In this document: positions 62,751 through 64,000 of the stretch, in pieces
How the letters are laid out: every line of letters starts with the position of its first letter
Position numbering within the stretch: position 1 is the first letter of the stretch
From: Glaciihabitans sp.
GTDB lineage: Bacteria; Actinomycetota; Actinomycetes; Actinomycetales; Microbacteriaceae
Reading direction: 5' to 3'
Assembly: GCA_025464095.1 (NCBI GenBank)
Contig: JAODMF010000004.1
Coordinates: forward strand, 62,001 to 126,000
Length of the DNA: 64,000 nt
Position numbers and translations under genes: made by a program
The notes under the pieces: generated by a model
Seen by the model: the letters and a program-made list of their open reading frames with translations, nothing else
Database searches by the model: none
What the model was told of the DNA's origin: nothing

Positions 62751-63605
62751 GTGAAGCACAGTAAGCGACGGGTAGCGACAAGCATCGCGGGGGTGCTCCT
62801 GATCGGCTTTCTGGCATCTGGATGCTCAGCGCTCAACCAGGCGGTGCACCGGGCACTTGCCGGTTCTGTCCCCAGGGTCGGCTCGTGCTGGGATGCAACC
62901 GCGCAGGAGGAAGACTATGCGAGCTGGGTCGGCCGCGCGCCGGTGCGGTGCACCGCACGGCACACGGCGTACACGTACGCGACCCCGTCGCTCAGCGGCA
63001 ACCTGCCCAGGAAACTGCTTGACGCCGACGACTACGTGAGCCAGGACATCTTCGCCGCGGGCTACGACGCGTGTGACTCGGCCTTCGCGACATTCGCACC
63101 GCTTGCGACGCTCGATGAAGTGCGGGTTTACCGGCCATTTCTCTTTCCCAACTCTGTTCAGTGGGCGGCAGGGGCGCGCTGGGTTCGCTGTGACGTTGGC
63201 GAGATCGAACCGGGCAGCTTGGTGAGCGAGCCGAAACTGGCCGTGCTTCCGGCCGCTATCGGCGACTTTGTGGAGGAGTTCAGCACGAACATTCCCCGGT
63301 ATCTGTTCTGCGTGAACCTTCCCAACGCGGCAGGTCAGCCGCCGCTCAGCCCCCATGCGGTGTACAGCGACTGTCTCGGATCGCTGCGCCCCGCCTGGGC
63401 GCTCAAAAAGACGTTCGACCTGTCGGCGCAGGCGGCTTATCCGTCGGCGGCGTACTTTGAGAAGGCGATCAAGAAACTGTGCGCCGATCCCTACGGGCTG
63501 CACGGCATCCTTACCTACGCCTACTACTCGAACGAGGACCAGTGGCGCGCAGGAAGCCGATACCTGGACTGCTGGGCGGGTACGGGAGCCGACGTATCCC
63601 AGTGA
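62751..63605 (+). CDS. lipoprotein, septum-formation-like, Cys-rich
   Basis: A 284-residue lipoprotein (IAGVLLIGFLASGC). After a short linker, PRVGSCWDATAQEEDYASWV and the Cys-containing repeats APVRCTARHTAYTYATP ... YDACDSAFATFA ... RWVRCDVG resemble the actinobacterial septum-formation domain, here seemingly present twice (second copy FCVNLPNAAGQPP ... YSDCLGSLRP ... KKLCADPYG ... YLDCWAG). Cys pairs probably form extracytoplasmic disulfides. The start is GTG without a good ribosome-binding site; TATCGT at 62704-62709 is a possible -10. Function inferred only from family resemblance. Confidence 0.75.
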   Translation: MKHSKRRVATSIAGVLLIGFLASGCSALNQAVHRALAGSVPRVGSCWDATAQEEDYASWVGRAPVRCTARHTAYTYATPSLSGNLPRKLLDADDYVSQDIFAAGYDACDSAFATFAPLATLDEVRVYRPFLFPNSVQWAAGARWVRCDVGEIEPGSLVSEPKLAVLPAAIGDFVEEFSTNIPRYLFCVNLPNAAGQPPLSPHAVYSDCLGSLRPAWALKKTFDLSAQAAYPSAAYFEKAIKKLCADPYGLHGILTYAYYSNEDQWRAGSRYLDCWAGTGADVSQ

Positions 63606-63623
63606 GTGCCGCGAAGGTGGCGG

Positions 63624-64000
63624 TTACGACGTGGCTGCCGCGCGAAGGAGCGCGGCCCTGGTAGCGGTGTCGGTCGTCAGGGAGATCGCCTTTTCGTAAG
63701 CCGCACGGGCCTCATCGCGCCTGCCGAGTCGCCCGAGCAGGTGGGCCCGCGTCGCCCAGGCCGGCTGGAACCGATCCGCCCCCTCGATGGCATCGAGCGC
63801 CCGCAGGGCTGCATCGGCCCCGTCCGTTTCGCCCATCGTTGCGGCCAGCGAGACGCGCGCGCCGAGCGTCGGTGCGATCTGCACCAGCGCCTCATAGAGG
63901 CGCTTCAGCGCAGCCCAGTCCGTCGCACCCGAGGCGGAGCGGTCGCAGTGCACCGACTGGATGGCCGCCTCGAGCTGGAAGCGCCCCACGCGATTGAACG
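63624..64000 (-). CDS. ECF-type RNA polymerase sigma factor, C-terminal part (partial)
   Basis: Only the C-terminal ~125 residues are in the window; the frame continues past the end. The sequence FNRVGRFQLEAAIQSVHCDR, TDWAALKRLYEALVQIAPTLG, and the TPR-like tail RAHLLGRLGRRDEARAAYEKAISLTTD is characteristic of ECF sigma factors with a long C-terminal SnoaL/TPR-type extension (YlaC/ECF42-like group). Such factors usually pair with a YCII/DGPF-domain protein, which would lie outside the window. Confidence 0.85.
   Translation of the reverse strand, partial: FNRVGRFQLEAAIQSVHCDRSASGATDWAALKRLYEALVQIAPTLGARVSLAATMGETDGADAALRALDAIEGADRFQPAWATRAHLLGRLGRRDEARAAYEKAISLTTDTATRAALLRAAATS

Overview
The window is high-GC actinobacterial DNA. 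Gene content and order point to the family Microbacteriaceae: yraN-comM-dprA, then xerC, then rpsB-tsf-pyrH-frr-cdsA, and mnmA-ligA-gatCAB. Other actinobacterial marks are GTG starts, GlgE-type glycogen metabolism, DivIVA-like coiled-coil proteins, many lipoproteins and a sortase-type surface protein. The family call is an inference from synteny and protein character; no database was searched.

Layout. 0-3.2 kb: yraN, comM and dprA (nuclease fold and competence/recombination), translationally coupled. 3.2-7.1 kb: an accessory block (VOC protein, orphan protein, phosphodiesterase, FCD-GntR regulator with MFS transporter) between dprA and xerC, partly bracketed by a ~35 bp direct repeat. 7.2-14.5 kb: xerC, a M23-like secreted protein, then the translation/lipid core rpsB-tsf // pyrH-frr-cdsA and a small DivI1A-domain protein. 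14.5-18 kb: secreted transglycosylase-like protein, CPA1 antiporter, zinc-ribbon protein and hydrolase. 18-21.4 kb (minus): AI-2E-type permease and a 760-residue coiled-coil protein made of 38 exact hendecads. 21.7-25.4 kb: four overlapping genes (membrane protein, thioredoxin/TPR protein, Nudix hydrolase, small membrane protein). 25.4-36.7 kb: alpha-glucan genes glgE-glgB, divergent glgP, and glgX, with a duplicated HAD phosphatase and ybaK between. 36.7-43.6 kb: cysteine desulfurase, LPATG surface protein, mnmA and ligA, separated by two repeat-filled spacers. 43.7-51.6 kb: a secreted alpha/beta hydrolase and a run of eight paralogous META-type lipoproteins, lying between ligA and gatC. 51.7-55.2 kb: gatCAB. 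55.2-64 kb: aldo-keto reductase, SDR, collagen-like protein, small acidic protein, PLP decarboxylase, NYN-LOTUS protein, DUF2277 protein, serine hydrolase, a Cys-rich lipoprotein and the tail of an ECF sigma factor.

Expression. A -10-like hexamer (TANNNT) sits six or seven bases before the start codon of at least fifteen genes on both strands. This matches leaderless transcription as known from actinobacteria, and it fixes several start codons, notably glgE.

Most unusual structures: (1) two intergenic elements, before pyrH and before ligA, built of GGCGGGAG units in ~20-22 bp steps that converge on the same palindromic core (a 54 bp near-perfect palindrome in the first); (2) a 113 bp inverted-end repeat present 2.5 times before mnmA; (3) the eight-gene META lipoprotein array; (4) the pure hendecad coiled-coil protein; (5) the internally duplicated HAD phosphatase. 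No CRISPR array, tRNA, rRNA, insertion sequence or transposase gene was recognised.
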